Below, one piece after another: positions 1 to 11,639 of a stretch of DNA of 64,000 nt (the first letter of the stretch is position 1; each line of letters opens with the position of its first letter). Under the pieces are notes generated by a model. The model did no database searches. It saw nothing but the letters and a program-made list of their open reading frames with translations, and had not been told where the DNA came from. A program made the position numbers and the translations under genes. The stretch comes from Ornithodoros turicata (Eukaryota; Arthropoda; Arachnida; Ixodida; Argasidae), in the NCBI RefSeq assembly GCF_037126465.1, contig NC_088203.1:52179581-52243580 (forward strand). The letters run 5' to 3'.

Positions 1-223
1 ACAATTGTAAAAAATAGTTGGAGAAGAACCGCATATAGGTTTGGAGCTAACTGTATCAATGTATTTATTTCAGTATAGTCATTTATATGCTTTTGAACCC
101 ATATACCTGTTACCAGATATTTTTGAAAGTGACTTTAACAACCCTAAAAATATCAGGCGTCAAAGTCACTAGGTCTAAAGTATCACTGGATTTCATTTTC
201 ACTATGAATCTTTCAGTATTTAC

Positions 224-389
224 CTAATTGTGAGAGCCAAGCGCTCCTCAGGAGTGATTGGCTCCCGGCATAGATACTGCTTTTGCAGGTCTTCCTTCAC
301 AACAAGAAACAGCTCACGGAAGACCTCAGGCTTCATCTTGTAATATTTGATGAACAGGTGGTGGTTTCCACAAGCTGCCATCTTTTCAT
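224..389 (-). pseudogene. PIF/Harbinger transposase N-terminal exon (fragment)
   Basis: On the minus strand this 166-bp stretch is open and reads like the N-terminal region of Harbinger-family DDE transposases. It has a lysine/tyrosine-rich start, then 'KMKPEVFRELF', then 'REPITPEERLALTIR', which fits the family pattern of a 'M-x-P-x-x-F-x-x-L' helix followed by 'I-x-P-x-E-R-L-A-x-T-x-R'. It is bounded by a good 3' splice site (pyrimidine tract plus TAG at 390-392) and a 5' splice site (AG|GTAAAT at 223/224), so it looks like a true internal exon. Adjoining exons would lie left of the window start. No DDE catalytic residues are in view. The next feature upstream on the same strand is a YqaJ nuclease fragment. 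Family assignment is from motif memory and moderately sure. Confidence 0.55.
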
Positions 390-730
390 CTAAAAAGGAA
401 TGAATTGACCAAAAATATTAGAGAGACCGTAGCGTTGGCAACGGTAGAGCTTCTTTTACTCGAATCATATCTTTCTTTCAACACTCACCGCTGTGTAGAA
501 CTCGCTTTCGTGTCTTCTGTTCTGCCACACCGGGTGGACCCACCATATGCGCGGAGACCTCGCATCGATGCGTTTGAGAAGAAATGTGCCTCGCAGACTC
601 CATCAATACTCATTTGCACGTTCATTTTGGTTGCGTAATCCCGTTTGATTTTCCTCTTGCTGTAGTTCGTAAATGCATTCTCAATTTTTACTTGACACTT
701 AATTGTAAGTACAACACGTTTGCTTGCACA

Positions 731-1222
731 TCATTCACATGTAAACTCAACGATGCCATCAGGCGAACACCCAATGAATGGAATGTCCTTGTACAGTAAA
801 AGTCCAACCCTTTTAACGTCCACGTCATGGGTCTTGGTAGCGCATGTAGTTCCCATTTCTGCGATGTGTTGCTTTGCGGAGATCTCTCTCATCTGTTTTG
901 TGGAGACAACTTTTGTTCGGAGAACGACGTCCAGAAATGGTAACAGATTCACTGGCCTTGGACCTTTCAGAATTGACATTGACCGTGTCATGCAGATATG
1001 TGCCACACTGGCCGTAACTACGCCACGCCTGTAGTCATGCCGTGTTCGTGATTCTGCTTGCTCTCTTGTCAACTCTTCGATCTTGTCTGGCACAGCATAA
1101 TGAGAACGCATGTCCTTGTACAGTTCTTCTTGAGGCATGGCCATCACATGTGACTGAGTGAGGTAGGTCATTGATTTTAAATAGTAGCTGATGTTAGGAT
1201 ACATGAAGTGATACATGTACAA
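731..1222 (-). pseudogene. YqaJ-like viral recombinase/exonuclease fragment
   Basis: A 163-codon minus-strand ORF carries two hallmarks of YqaJ (PD-(D/E)XK) exonuclease-like proteins. One is the N-terminal 'RRGVVTAS' box, near residue 65. The other is the catalytic-core 'FIGCSPDGIV' box, near residue 150. The ORF stops soon after the second box, so the 'E-x-K' catalytic strand and the following Gln-containing helix are missing and the protein is truncated. YqaJ nucleases occur in bacteriophages and as the second protein of animal ISL2EU/PIF-type transposons. With the Harbinger exon nearby on the same strand, this is best read as the relic of such an element. A better-preserved relative lies at 44798-45772. 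Confidence 0.55.
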
Positions 1223-1485
1223 CTCCTTTCAGAGTTAATAATAACACGAGGTTAGGTCCCCAAGCAAGATCAGAGACCCCTAATGGCTCTTGGGGAATCC
1301 TAGAACTGGCGTGGCTAGAGGATGCTGTTCAACAAATGTTCACCAATTTCCGCTGGGCTTTCCCTGACCTTGCTTGGAGACGCAACCCCGTGTTCTTATT
1401 AACTCAGGGAGGAGTTGTACACCTGTGGACAAAAGTATCTGAAACGGAGGAATTTTGTATCTAACTTTCCCAGCCTCCCCTAAGG

Positions 1486-1643
1486 CAGGACCGGCGTCTA
1501 CGTTCACTGACCGGGGGAGGGGGGCGGCAAGCGGCGAAATTTGCACCCCACGTCCATACACCGTTCAAGCAAACGGCAATTTTGCGCCCCCCTTTTCGGG
1601 CCAGTTCTAGGGGGGCAATTGCCCCCCGTAGACGCCGGCCCTG
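1486..1643. mobile_element. 158-bp hAT-like MITE
   Basis: The ends are inverted: CAGGACCGGCGTCTACG on the left, and on the right a sequence that reads CAGGGCCGGCGTCTACG on the other strand (16/17). CAGGGCCGGC is a common hAT terminus. The flanking 8-mers, CCCTAAGG (1478-1485) and CCATGAGG (1644-1651), agree at 6 of 8 positions, as expected for an old 8-bp hAT target duplication. There is no coding capacity. The flanks are themselves an imperfect inverted repeat (about 1395-1485 against 1650-1740). Confidence 0.6.
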
Positions 1644-1739
1644 CCATGAGGCAGCAGAGGAGGCTGGGAGAAGTTGAATACAAAATTCTCGCGTTTCAGA
1701 AGCTTCTGTCGACGGCTGTACATTGAGGAATACTTGTTT

Positions 1740-2378
1740 ACCTTGAGACATTGAGCAACCAGCTGAGGCACCATCAGATTCCGTCCTTTGTCTCTTTCTG
1801 TAATGTAGCAGCAGTGATATTAGTGCATTCAGTATGTCATGCAGGCAAGCCAAGTACATTTTGAAATTGCTTTTAGAGGTGCAGCGGTATGAGGAGGTTG
1901 ATGTTAATGTTACGCATGACAATGAAAGGGGAAAAAACAGATGGCCACAAACAAGTTTAAGCTAGCAACACACTTACTTGGGCCCATGCAACGAAGTGGT
2001 GGGCGCCCGCAGCTCCTTCACTCACTATGAAGGCCACCTTCCCAGGACTCGTTCACACTAGTGCATCCATTCGTATCCTGCAAAGGAGGCCTCTGTAGCG
2101 AAAGAGCTGCTGGCGCTCACTGCTGGTTTGCTTGTGTCCTATTAAGCCTGTTGCAAGTTTGGACTTGTGAATGTCTCACTCTGTCATATACGTTCATTGC
2201 CATGTTTGATTTTTGAGAGTTAGCTGCTCTCATTAAGTATACATCTCTTCCCACTCGGTACCTGCATTTTTTTTTTCATCGCAGCATCACTAAACTATGC
2301 TCCTTGATACCATCTCATACCATGTTACTATTGTTCTTCTCCAACACAAGCAACAAGTTACGTCACAGATCAGTAATA
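1740..2378. other. Non-coding stretch
   Basis: I see no convincing gene, RNA or repeat end here. Open frames are short and unlike known proteins. Confidence 0.4.
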
Positions 2379-2701
2379 CACTCTAAGAAAATAAGGTAGA
2401 ATTTCCTACCCAAGCCGGTAGAACGACTGTACTTATACCAATTCGGGGCAATCCACGTGCTCCTTCTCCTCCGTGGGTATAAGCGGCGGCGTCCCTTTCC
2501 CTTGTTCCTCTCTCTCACGTTTGATCTAAGAAAAAAAGGGTAGAATTTCCTACCCAAGCTGGTAGAACGACAGTTTCTACTCCGTAGTTTGTTTCTACTC
2601 TGCAGTTATACCCGAAAGGTAAAATTGGCTTGAGTAGAAATGTGGTTGCAATACATCTCTACCGAGATAGGTAGAAAATTGTACCTTTTTTTCTTAGAGT
2701 G
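2379..2701. mobile_element. 323-bp CACTA/EnSpm-like MITE
   Basis: The left end CACTCTAAGAAAATAAGGTA and the inverted right end (CACTCTAAGAAAAAAAGGTA on the minus strand) match over about 20 bp, and the flanking bases are TA on both sides. Internal copies of 'GGTAGAA' and 'TTTCTACC' recur in both orientations, a subterminal-repeat pattern usual for CACTA-type elements. There is no ORF. The superfamily call rests on the CACT terminus and the short duplication, so it is provisional. Confidence 0.55.
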
Positions 2702-4332
2702 TATGACTGAAATGCTCAGGAGGGCTATAATGGCCCTAGCTTGGCCCTAGCTTGGCCCTAGGGGCTTTCATGCACTATCAAGGTTTCCTTACCGATGTTG
2801 CTCCACAGCAGAATCCGGACAGGACCTCCGCAGAAGGTTCGCAAAGTGGGCCAAAGTTTCGGAAGGCAAAGGAGAAACGGCCTCTCATCACGTGGTACAT
2901 CATATCATATCCAGGGGCACGGTGTCATATATTTGCTTTGAGGCCTTTTTCTTCGTTGACCACTCGCACTCAATGTCAGTACAGCTGAGGTCTCGCAGAG
3001 AAGCAAGTCCATTCCTGAAGTAGTACATTACGTTATTCAAGTAGCTTGTATTACAGCAGCGTGAACACAGGGACATGGAATAAACACATGAAAAGAAGAC
3101 ATGCGATAATCTTACTAAACAAAGTAAGAAATAAAAAAAAAGGAGCAGTGCACGCACTGGCATGACGCGGTTAACCCCTTATGCGCAGGAGAGTTCACCA
3201 AAAGGACGTGAACACAAAGCATCCCGGTGCAGCAGACAGTGAGAGTACTGATAAGCACATATAAATTGCTGCTAAGAAAGACTGCTGCGCGGAAAACCAG
3301 ATGTGACGATGAAATATCTTGAGAACATCACTGGTAAAAAGAAAGAAACAAGCAAACAAAAAAAGAGAAAAAACATGGCCCGCGACCACAGATATCATTA
3401 CACTCACCGGTAGCAGTGGAGGAGCGGTGCGCTCACATGCTTGCACTTCTCAGATAGTCCCGCGGTGCAAGAACAAGAAGATCTGAGGACCCTTAGTGAT
3501 TATTCGCCGGCGGAACCCTTGGAAGAAAGGCACACCTCGACGCTGTGTGGATTCTCACGTATGCACGCGGTTCGCAAGCAAAGCGCAATTACGTTGACGC
3601 CGTTGTCGTCCCTGCCTTTTAAGCCAACCAGCAGAAGGTGCCGTGCTGCAAGCAAGCGTTCTCCATCCACAAAGCACCGCGATTCGATCCCGCAATTGAG
3701 AAATCTCAACACGGCAGATACAGGTAACATTGCGTCGGCCCCGTTTCCAGCCGCCATCTTGGAAGGTGACACTTGCGCCACCAGTGGTCGTAGAACACTC
3801 GAATGGATGGATGGATACTCTGGCTTTTCCCTTTGGAGCGGACGGTAGCTTGCGCTAATATAGCGACTAAGATGATGTCTAACATAGCGCGCCCACCTAT
3901 ACGCGTAGTAGGCCTGATCCTGAATCTGTTCCTGTACACGCAGGCACAGGGAACGCCACCTAGACACATAGGTCCTGCTTATTCCCTCCTCTCCCTCCTT
4001 CGCTTCGTGGACATGTATAGCCAAAAGTCGTCTACTGCTGCAATTCGCCATTCTGCGAACTCACGAACCGGCAAATGATTGCAGCTTACTAGGAACCTGC
4101 AGACCTGAATATTTAGACAAAAAGCGCAACACGCTTTCCAGAAAATCAGTTTTGAGAAAGATTGGGGAAAGTTTCGCGCTTTATTTCCAAGTTTTCCCAT
4201 TTGGTACGCGGGGACGTACAATCATCACTCGCAGAAGACGGTGGTTCGTCTTCATGGCCAGGACAGGTGAAAGCACGTTCGTGATTGGCTGCCGCCGTTG
4301 AAAACAGGATCCTGATTGGCTGACTATTAGTT
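2702..4332. other. Non-coding, composition-rich stretch
   Basis: Several overlapping open frames occur on both strands (for example 3441-3848 plus and 3500-4051 minus). None has recognisable motifs, and the opposing frames overlap each other, so I do not call a gene. Confidence 0.4.
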
Positions 4333-4340
4333 GTTTCGTC

Positions 4341-5691
4341 CAGGGTGTCGGAGCGAACCGAAAACCGAAAAAAAAAACACGCTAATTTGGTGCGAACCGG
4401 AACGGAATCGAAACCTAATACGTTTTTTTTTTTTCGCTCAGGAGGGAAACCGAAAAATTTATTTAACGGTTTTCGGTCCAAGAAGAAACTTCGCCAGTTT
4501 GGACTACGAGGAGGAGGAGGGGGGGAGGAGGAGGAGTGTCGTTGGGAGGAACCCGAGAGGTCTGCCTGCCTGATTAGGCGGCATGTTTCTCGAGAAGGGA
4601 AAGGTGGTGGAGAGGAGGAGAGGAAAGGGTGAAGTGGAAGACCGAGCGGAATCCGTTCGGGGGGAGGATAGCTGCGTCCATGGGCCGACTTCAGGGGAAC
4701 TGTGCCGGCATACGCCTATTACACAACTGAGGGAAACCCAGGAAAAACCCCAGACGGCACAGCCGGCCCGCGGATTCGAACCGCGGACCTCCCAGTCTCC
4801 AAGCGCACGCGTTACCACTGCGCCACCGGAGCTGGTTTTGGACTACGAATAGACGATTGACGAGCGTTCTGAAGTCATGTCATGGATACTTTACGAGGGC
4901 TACGGCTACGATGGAATGTATGTTGGTATACTATGTCCCTTAGGCTCCCTTTTTAACGTTTTATCGTTCGCGCACATAGACTTAGAGGTACATGTTACCG
5001 GTTGTGACTCTCTACCAATGTGCCGTAGTGTTCGTTTTAATTTCATCCGCCCAAAACTCTCATCAACGAAACAGCGACCCATGGGGGCTGCGTAACTGCT
5101 TCTCTATCAGTAATGTCGCGCAACACGTCCCTTGTTTGGGAGCAGCGGAGTTGAATACATTTACGTATCCGCGAGGGCAAGCGCGTGCGAAGTGGCGCCT
5201 CTTTTGTGGACAGGACACGGAGAAAAGAAAACTGAGCCGTCGAGCGCGTTTTTGAGTGAAGGTGTTCCTCGATTTGCGTCGTACTCGTGCGGTGGTGCTT
5301 GCTGGCTAGGCAGCAGCAACAGACATTCGGATGGGACGCTATCGCACCAATCCAGCAAGAGAGTACTTTACGTATGACATCAAAACAAACAAGTCCGTCT
5401 GTATCATGCGCTTCTAGAAAGGAGAAGGCGTATTTGAACATATAGTCACCTACAGGAACCAGGAGCTACCAATTTCACAGCTGCCTATTAATATTAAATA
5501 CCATGTATGCGGAATAGACGGGTTTACATTTAGCAACATAGATTTTTTTTTTTTGTGGGAATGAATATGCCCACCAGAAGCGGAACCGGTTAAAACCGGT
5601 ATGAACCGTTCTTTTTTTGCTCCGGAGCGGAACCGGTACCGGACCGTTTATGATATAACCGAAAGGAAAAACGTTTCGGTTCGACACCCTG
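4341..5691. mobile_element. hAT-type non-autonomous element, copy 1
   Basis: It starts CAGGGTGTCGGAGCGAACCG and ends with the inverse, ...TTCGACACCCTG. The 8-bp flanks, GTTTCGTC (4333-4340) and GTTACGTC (5692-5699), match at 7 of 8 positions, as in hAT insertions. The body is over 80 percent alike by eye to copy 2 at 46010-47069, which lacks the extra 327 bp found here at 4510-4836. No transposase is encoded; the open frames inside are not conserved between copies. It must have been mobilised by a hAT transposase elsewhere. Confidence 0.8.
4510..4836 (-). mobile_element. tRNA-derived SINE inserted in the MITE
   Basis: Read on the minus strand, the head has RNA polymerase III boxes like a tRNA: an A-box-like TGGCGCAGTGG and a B box GGTTCGAATCC. 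It is followed by a body running 'TGTGCCGTCTGGGG' then 'TTCCTGGGTTTCCC', a body I associate with tick SINEs. The 3' tail is a CTC/CTCC-type simple repeat (4510-4540). A perfect 12-bp target duplication, TTTGGACTACGA, lies at 4498-4509 and 4837-4848. The uninterrupted site is visible in the sister MITE near 46160. Confidence 0.82.
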
Positions 5692-5699
5692 GTTACGTC

Positions 5700-7160
5700 A
5701 CGTCAACGAGTAAGCAGGCTTTCGCTATCTAGGTAATGACGGCACAGGGGTGCCCTACAATACATTCGACCGATAGAGATAGCGTGCTGGTCGACGCCAT
5801 CTTATCGTGGCCTGAAAACATGGCGGCATCCATGGTCGGCGATCAAGCCAGCTGTAAACAACGCGGTTTTTGCCTCTTCCTGTCATTTTATAATTACGTT
5901 TGCCTTTGGTGGCTTTTCGTAATTAGCTTACATCATACTGGAAGCACATCAAGTGCGGGAGGACAACCGTATGTTTCCTTACAGTTCGTAAATCATGAGA
6001 CGCTCAACCAAAATAAACAGTCATTTTCTGGGGATGCTGATTTTTTCTTCGCGCGGTCACTTCTGTTGTTTACGAGAGTTGCTAATTCAAGGCATCAAAA
6101 ACATGATCATTGATCAATAACACCAACAAGGACACGCTTTCCGGCTTTGAATGGTACAACGAAATTCAGACAAGGTTGACTGCTGGAATAGAGGAAAATG
6201 CACAAAACCAGTCTAAACTGCAAATAAATAAAGAAGGGTCTCTAAAAAAATGGACAAGGTGTAAACGGTAGAACGAAATGAACATAACACGGAACTGCGG
6301 TAGTGTTGTTTGCGCAGTGAGACAACTACATCTGACTAAACATAACTTCACTATTTAGACAGCATGATTGGCATACAGGGTGTCCCAGAAAACGTGTAAC
6401 TGAATTATAATAAAAAAAACTACACCGCCTAGAGTCATGCGGTCAATGGCATTTGTTCTTACTGGGTTTTTGCCACCTCCTCATGTGAATGTCGTGTAAC
6501 GTAAGTTTCATTATGTAAATTTATGCGAGCTTAAGTCGGACATTTGCCTAGTAACGGTCACTTTTTTACCCCACCAATGTGAAGAGCGTGTCTAATTTAG
6601 TTAAATTAATGATAATTGACAGGGATATTCAGGAGGTGTAACTAACGTGCAAGTTCAAAATCAATACCTCAATTTCGAGCATTATACAGTGAATGCTCTT
6701 TCAGTCAAACGTCACATTAGCGGAAACTTATGGTCAACTCAAACACACCATGGTGCACAGGGATATTTACTCTGTTGTAGAGTGCAGTCCACTAGTCGAA
6801 TTACTGCTTTGCTCAAACAAGAAGTGCTGGATACTGGCTGTTGCAGTTACTAAATGTTTACTGTAGCACACAGTAAAGTGCACCTAAGAAACACGTATTA
6901 CAATGAATAAGCAAATACTGAAAACTCTTTAGTTGTACTGTGGTACAAAGCTTTACTATTAATGCTTGGCCCCACATTCTGGCGATACCTTCTTCTGAAG
7001 GTGATGAAGCGCTTTCACCTGTTTCATGTAATTCCAGAGCAGATGACCGCAGTGCCCACAGACTGTGAAATTAGGATTTAAAAAAATGTGAAAATGAGAG
7101 AGCGCAAACAAATTTGAAAACAGTAATTGTAACAGTATTGTATTGTAATTGTAACAGTAT
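5700..7160. other. Non-coding stretch with a possible repeat end
   Basis: No supported gene. At 6377 the sequence CAGGGTGTCCCAGAAAACGT resembles the start of an arthropod interspersed repeat, but I cannot find its partner end. The remainder shows only short open frames. Confidence 0.35.
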
Positions 7161-7164
7161 TGTA

Positions 7165-7282
7165 AAGGGGCTCGTTATTTTATTCCCCCCATTCCACCAA
7201 GCACTGGGGTAGAGTATCGCCTGTTGCGATGAAACTCCCCACTCTCCAAGGCCGATAATAAAGTTGTTGTTGTTGTTGAAAA
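7165..7282 (+). repeat. 3' end of a non-LTR retrotransposon with (GTT)n tail
   Basis: About 120 bp containing 'GGGGTAGAGTATCGCC', 'GATGAAACTCCCCACTC' and 'AATAAAG', followed by five GTT units. The same sequence recurs inverted at 43150-43425, where target duplications prove it is a retrotransposed 3' end. Here the 5' boundary is unclear. Confidence 0.6.
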
Positions 7283-7431
7283 CAGTCTCTACATGCATAT
7301 ACGTGCGGTGAAATTCCTTCAAGTCAAAATGAATTGAGCAAAACTCTGTTTTCGTTAATCACATTGTTATGAACAATGTAGCATAACTCCACCATAAAGT
7401 CCACTACATAGCTCAAGAACATCTATTGGAC

Positions 7432-7596
7432 CACTACAGCTCTGAGCCCGAATATGTCATCTCACTGGTGAAAGTGATCATGAAGCGGTTCCTGCTGTTG
7501 AGGCTGCACGAACTGTCCCGCAAGATAACAGAGAAATCCCAGAAGGCCTATATCATGAGCAAGCTGAGAAAACAAGTGCTCTTCATGAACCAGTGA
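7432..7596 (+). pseudogene. C-terminal coding fragment of a transposon-type protein
   Basis: Fifty-four open codons end in TGA. They contain a leucine/lysine-rich helical stretch ('MKRFLLLRLHELSRK') and a terminal 'KLRKQVLF'. The codons look protein-like, and the pattern is reminiscent of the C-termini of THAP-type transposon proteins in arthropods, but I cannot name the family. There is no start codon or upstream exon in view. It lies just outside the TTAA element that begins at 7670. Confidence 0.3.
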
Positions 7597-7991
7597 GGCG
7601 GAGGTCACGACAAGACCAATAAACGAATTCAAGCAGTCATGTTCGTTACATGTACAAATTCTCCTTTAAAGGGACTCTGACCAGAAGTTCGACAAATATT
7701 TCGTTTGCATCTATTACGAAGGTATAATATGCCTCCAAGCCACACGCGAAATATTTTGGCTGTGCGCGGAGCCAAAGTTTGCCAAACAGGGAGCTGAAAA
7801 CCGGCTTCGCTTTTCCCCCTGAACTCGCGCAATCGGGGCCGAAATCTAGCCTCTTTGCAGTGGACATCCGCCAATTTCCGTGTGCGTGACGAAGTCACGA
7901 GGGCCACGTTTCATTGGGCGCCCGGACCGGAAGTTCTGTTGTTAGTGAGTCTGTGAGAGCGCCGGCATCCGTCCGGAAAGCGATCTTCAAT

Positions 7992-9111
7992 ATGGACGTC
8001 GAAGGCAGAAATGCGGAGACTTCGAGCCCGGAACTTCTTTCTGACCTTTCTGCGATCGAGACATCGAGAAGAAAATTCTGCGTGCTGAACAGCTCGGTAG
8101 GCTTTCGAAACGTCGCCGATGCCGCGAATGCGAGACGAAGTTAGAGCTCTACGAACATCAGTTACAGATGAAGCAAACAGCATGAGTCGCCTGTCTTCAG
8201 GTAAGCGATGAGCTTTTTAACGCACACTGTGATCGAACATGTAAACGTTCGCAGAAATTTCGTGTTCTGATATCTAATGCGCACTTGCTGTTCATGGTGC
8301 CGGTGTGGCTGGTGTGTCATAATGCCGAAGGAGATCGAATGCTTGTGCTGCAAGGAGCTCGAAAACACTGCCGAATGACTGCAGTATGAGTGCATTACAA
8401 CCCACAAAGATTTCCAACTTCTATTCTTCAATATGACTGTCCTGAAGGTCGCATATTGAACTCCGTGGGCACGCGAACCTATGAGCGACTGTATTCACAA
8501 GTAAGTCACATGTGTCCTTGTCGAACGATGTTAAAATTTAGGCGCCCAAAACTGGTTTGGTCCTGCAATAGAGTCGTTAAAAACTCCAGTACAGTGCGCA
8601 GCACATAAAAAGGCTATACAGTACACGACTCTGAAATGGAGAAAACCAATATAGGCAATTTTGTAATTGTCAGTGTGCTGTGTCCTGAGTCACGTTTTTA
8701 TGTATTGCCCTGTGCATAAGGTTTTAGCGTAGGTTTTTAGCGATATTGAGTGTTCTTGATTGTCGATTCAGTGAAAAGTAAAAGAATTTTGGGTTCTAAA
8801 AGAACACAGCATGTGTAGTAATGTACAAGGTGTGGGCAGGTAAACTGCAGTTACTCTCAGCTACATGTAGAAATGACAATGCACACACACTGTACTGTAA
8901 CCGGTTACCTATTTGCCTAAACTATATTTTATGTACATCTGTGTAGACGATGCAGATACACTGCGTATCGCCAGTTTGCAAGGTGAGTATGGCACAAGCT
9001 TGGAAAAAACAAGATCATGGTCATCCCAGCCTGTGCAGTGAAGAGGGTCTGGCAAGCCTTTCCCACAGAAAATGCCACAGGCTTCAAGTACCCAAGATCC
9101 TAACTGGGGGT
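7992..9111 (+). pseudogene. P2X7-like zinc-binding-domain protein, broken
   Basis: Three pieces can be read. (1) 7992-8166: a first exon-like ORF whose second half, after a frame change, is a basic coiled-coil-like 'KILRAEQLGRLSKRRRC'. (2) About 8310-8499: 'WCRCGWCVIMPKEIECLCC', the Cys-rich start of the domain known from the C-terminal intracellular part of P2X7 receptors and from many free-standing arthropod and fish proteins. It is followed by an in-frame TGA, then 'CITTHKDFQLLF', then a second TGA, and ends at a GTAAGT donor. (3) About 8947-9111: 'RYTAYRQFAR', TGA, 'VWHKLGKNKIMVIPACAV' and 'FPTENATGFKYP', the conserved domain end. The three stops make this a pseudogene; one TGA sits where the family has Trp. 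There are no channel or membrane segments, so it is not a receptor. Confidence 0.65.
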
Positions 9112-9171
9112 ACCTCTTCGCACAGCTCGTCTATCACATTTAAAATAATTCAGCATCTGTATTTAGGATGA

Positions 9172-10950
9172 TCTATAGCTCTCAGGATGATGCATGGTTC
9201 ATGAGTTCAACATGTTGTGTTGAAACATAACACTAGTCCTTTTTAATGAGTCTTGCGGAATGATAGATGAGCACTCCTTTCGTGACATTGTGTACCATTG
9301 CTACAGTGAACAATTTCTTGAGCAAGACTGATGAACGAACAAAAAATAGTCTTGTCTTCCAAATATGTATGTTCCTTGTAACTTCCGTATTTGTTAAGTG
9401 ACCCATGTTGATGTCCCCTCTCATGTAATGCCTGCAATGGCCTTTGAGATATATTCATAAATAAATAAATATCAAAACCGGAAAAAGATGTAACACGTAT
9501 CCTCTCTTTGTGTGAATGATACATAGACATTCTCAGAAGATTTGTACATAGTCACACTTTGCCTCATTTTGCATAAAGCCTAGTTCCACCTCTTATATCA
9601 TCTCCGCATCTTCAATCTTCAAAGCAGTACAAAGCTAAAGTAATCAGTTACTACATAAAAAGAAGGAGGGGAGGAAAACAAATGCTGGCACATCTAAAAT
9701 TCGAAGAAACCCTGGTACTTTCACGGGGCTACTCAAGGCTCAGTGCTGGATCAGATCCCGATGGAAAACAGCTTTTCTGAGCCTCAGTGATAGATTCCCT
9801 TGATTGCACTGACTGTGAGGCACATCTCATTGGCTTGGTGGCAAGTGGGCTTGCGTCTGATAGTAAGATTTGGAAGAAAGGGAGCAAGGAACATCTCTCT
9901 ACGGTCTTAAGAAGGATATCAACGTTACCTGTCAAGGTACAGCATTTCATGTTGCTTTCAGTAAGTACAACACTCCTCATAGCAGTTACCATTCGTGTTG
10001 GGAAAGCATGCTGAAGTTAGCTCAGGCAGTGCATCCAGAACTGTGAATCGGGTTCATAGAGAACACCTGGTGAGAGGGACAGCAACAGTGTCCAGTAAAG
10101 ACTCTCCAGGAATTTTGTGCAGGTTTGGGAGTCACACCTTTTAATAGTGTTGATGGAAAGCAGGGTGTGTGAAACACTGACTTCTGGTAGATGAATTCTT
10201 GTTATTTATTACCAGGTACCCATGTTCTAGTAATCTAGAAAAAGCCTTGGCTCTCTTGGAGGAAATTGCTAATGAATCTGAGTGTCTTTTGTGGAAACAG
10301 GTCGTAACTGCCTTTCTATCCACCCTTCTTAGTTGCCCTAGCAAAAGCAAATATGTAATGCTGTGCACCATATCTGATGCTAGCACACTAATTGCTTTGA
10401 GTGTTCTCAGGCTTCTGAAATGGAGCTACCTCGTACATACGCTGTGCCATGTCGGCAAGAACATAAATCAGACTGCCTTTACTTTTTAAATTGGCCCTTC
10501 AGTGCTTCATGTGACTGCAAGAATGGCACCCCCAAAACAATAGGCAACAAGAATGATTTCTGCAATGTATTGAGCTTTGTAAAACAACAACTTTATTTGA
10601 AAATATATTCCAAAAGCCGGGTGACAACCTCATAATGTAGCATCCTTTACTGCAAACACCGCCCAACACAACGAATAAAAGCAGAGCGTAAACGTTTTGT
10701 CGCCATATCCGGGTGGCATCATCAGTACAACAGAGGCGAAAGATGAGCACATCAGCCTATCTAAGAGGGAATCTTACACATCCAATAGGGGGCCACGGTA
10801 TGTATTACAGGCTGAAGCATCACGCCTGATAAAGCAGGATTCTAAGAACTTTCTAGGGCCCCATCGCTAGTCATGAGCAAAGGTTACTGCACCATCAAAA
10901 TATATGTCCCTTAGGACAGCAGTGGTAGGCTGATTCGGTCCTGTTTAGTT
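9172..10950. other. Non-coding stretch
   Basis: Only short open frames on both strands, none recognisable. It lies inside the TTAA element. Confidence 0.35.
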
Positions 10951-10953
10951 AAG

Positions 10954-11268
10954 CTAAACATTAGTAGCCCTGGCAACTGGCTCTTTTAGTCTTGTCCCAC
11001 GTCTTTTGTCTATCTCGCCAATGTAGGTTGCATCACATTCTATGCACTCAACTTGATATGCACAGTCAAAATGCCTGATGGGCACAGTGCCCTCCAAATA
11101 GCGTATGAAATACAGTGGATGAAAGGAATGCGGACCACCGATTTGACTCCTTTGATGTTGTTTTTGATTGTTCTCTGTTGGAGGGATGATGCCACCTGGA
11201 TAGGCAATTAAACGTTTACTCTCTTTATTCTTAATTGTTGTGTTAAGCCAGTGTTCTGAGTAAAGCAT
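10954..11268 (-). pseudogene. GIY-YIG endonuclease fragment (Penelope-like element)
   Basis: A 104-codon minus ORF ends with 'YQVECIECDATYIGE' and 'RGTRLKE'. This is the Cys-x2-Cys plus Y-I-G-E-x-x-R signature of the GIY-YIG endonuclease domain at the C-terminus of Penelope-like retroelements. The preceding sequence is not alignable by eye, and no reverse transcriptase in the same frame lies nearby. It is probably a 5'-truncated, decayed copy. Confidence 0.5.
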
Positions 11269-11639
11269 TTTACATTATGAACTTTGTTTGAATGATGATT
11301 AGTGGCGAGCTCAATACCCTGGGCCACTACTCTAACAATTGCTTGTGGTAGTGTGGCGAAATGGAATAACGAGCCTTGTAGACAATTTACTTGGCAATAT
11401 ATTTATTTCTCTCTCATGGGTTGAAGAACCCAGTGTGGTGTTACATAACGGAGGGGCACGTAATCATACAAGACCGATCACCAAAAGGCCTTGCTTTTGA
11501 CTAGATTAAAATGTGAAGCGATTGTAACATAACAAATGCTGCATGGTGACGATATGATAGGTTCTCCTCACGAGTTGTCGCCACGGTTACGGTTAGTTGA
11601 GAAACTGCATATCCAGGTAGCAGGATCAAATTTTAATTA

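Noticed and set aside
3441..4051. Overlapping 135-aa plus and 183-aa minus ORFs
   Set aside because: No motifs, no domain pattern and mutual overlap; probably chance frames in GC-richer DNA.
4760..4836. Possible tRNA gene on minus
   Set aside because: It has A and B boxes, but the stem pairing is incomplete and it is the head of a SINE with a target duplication.
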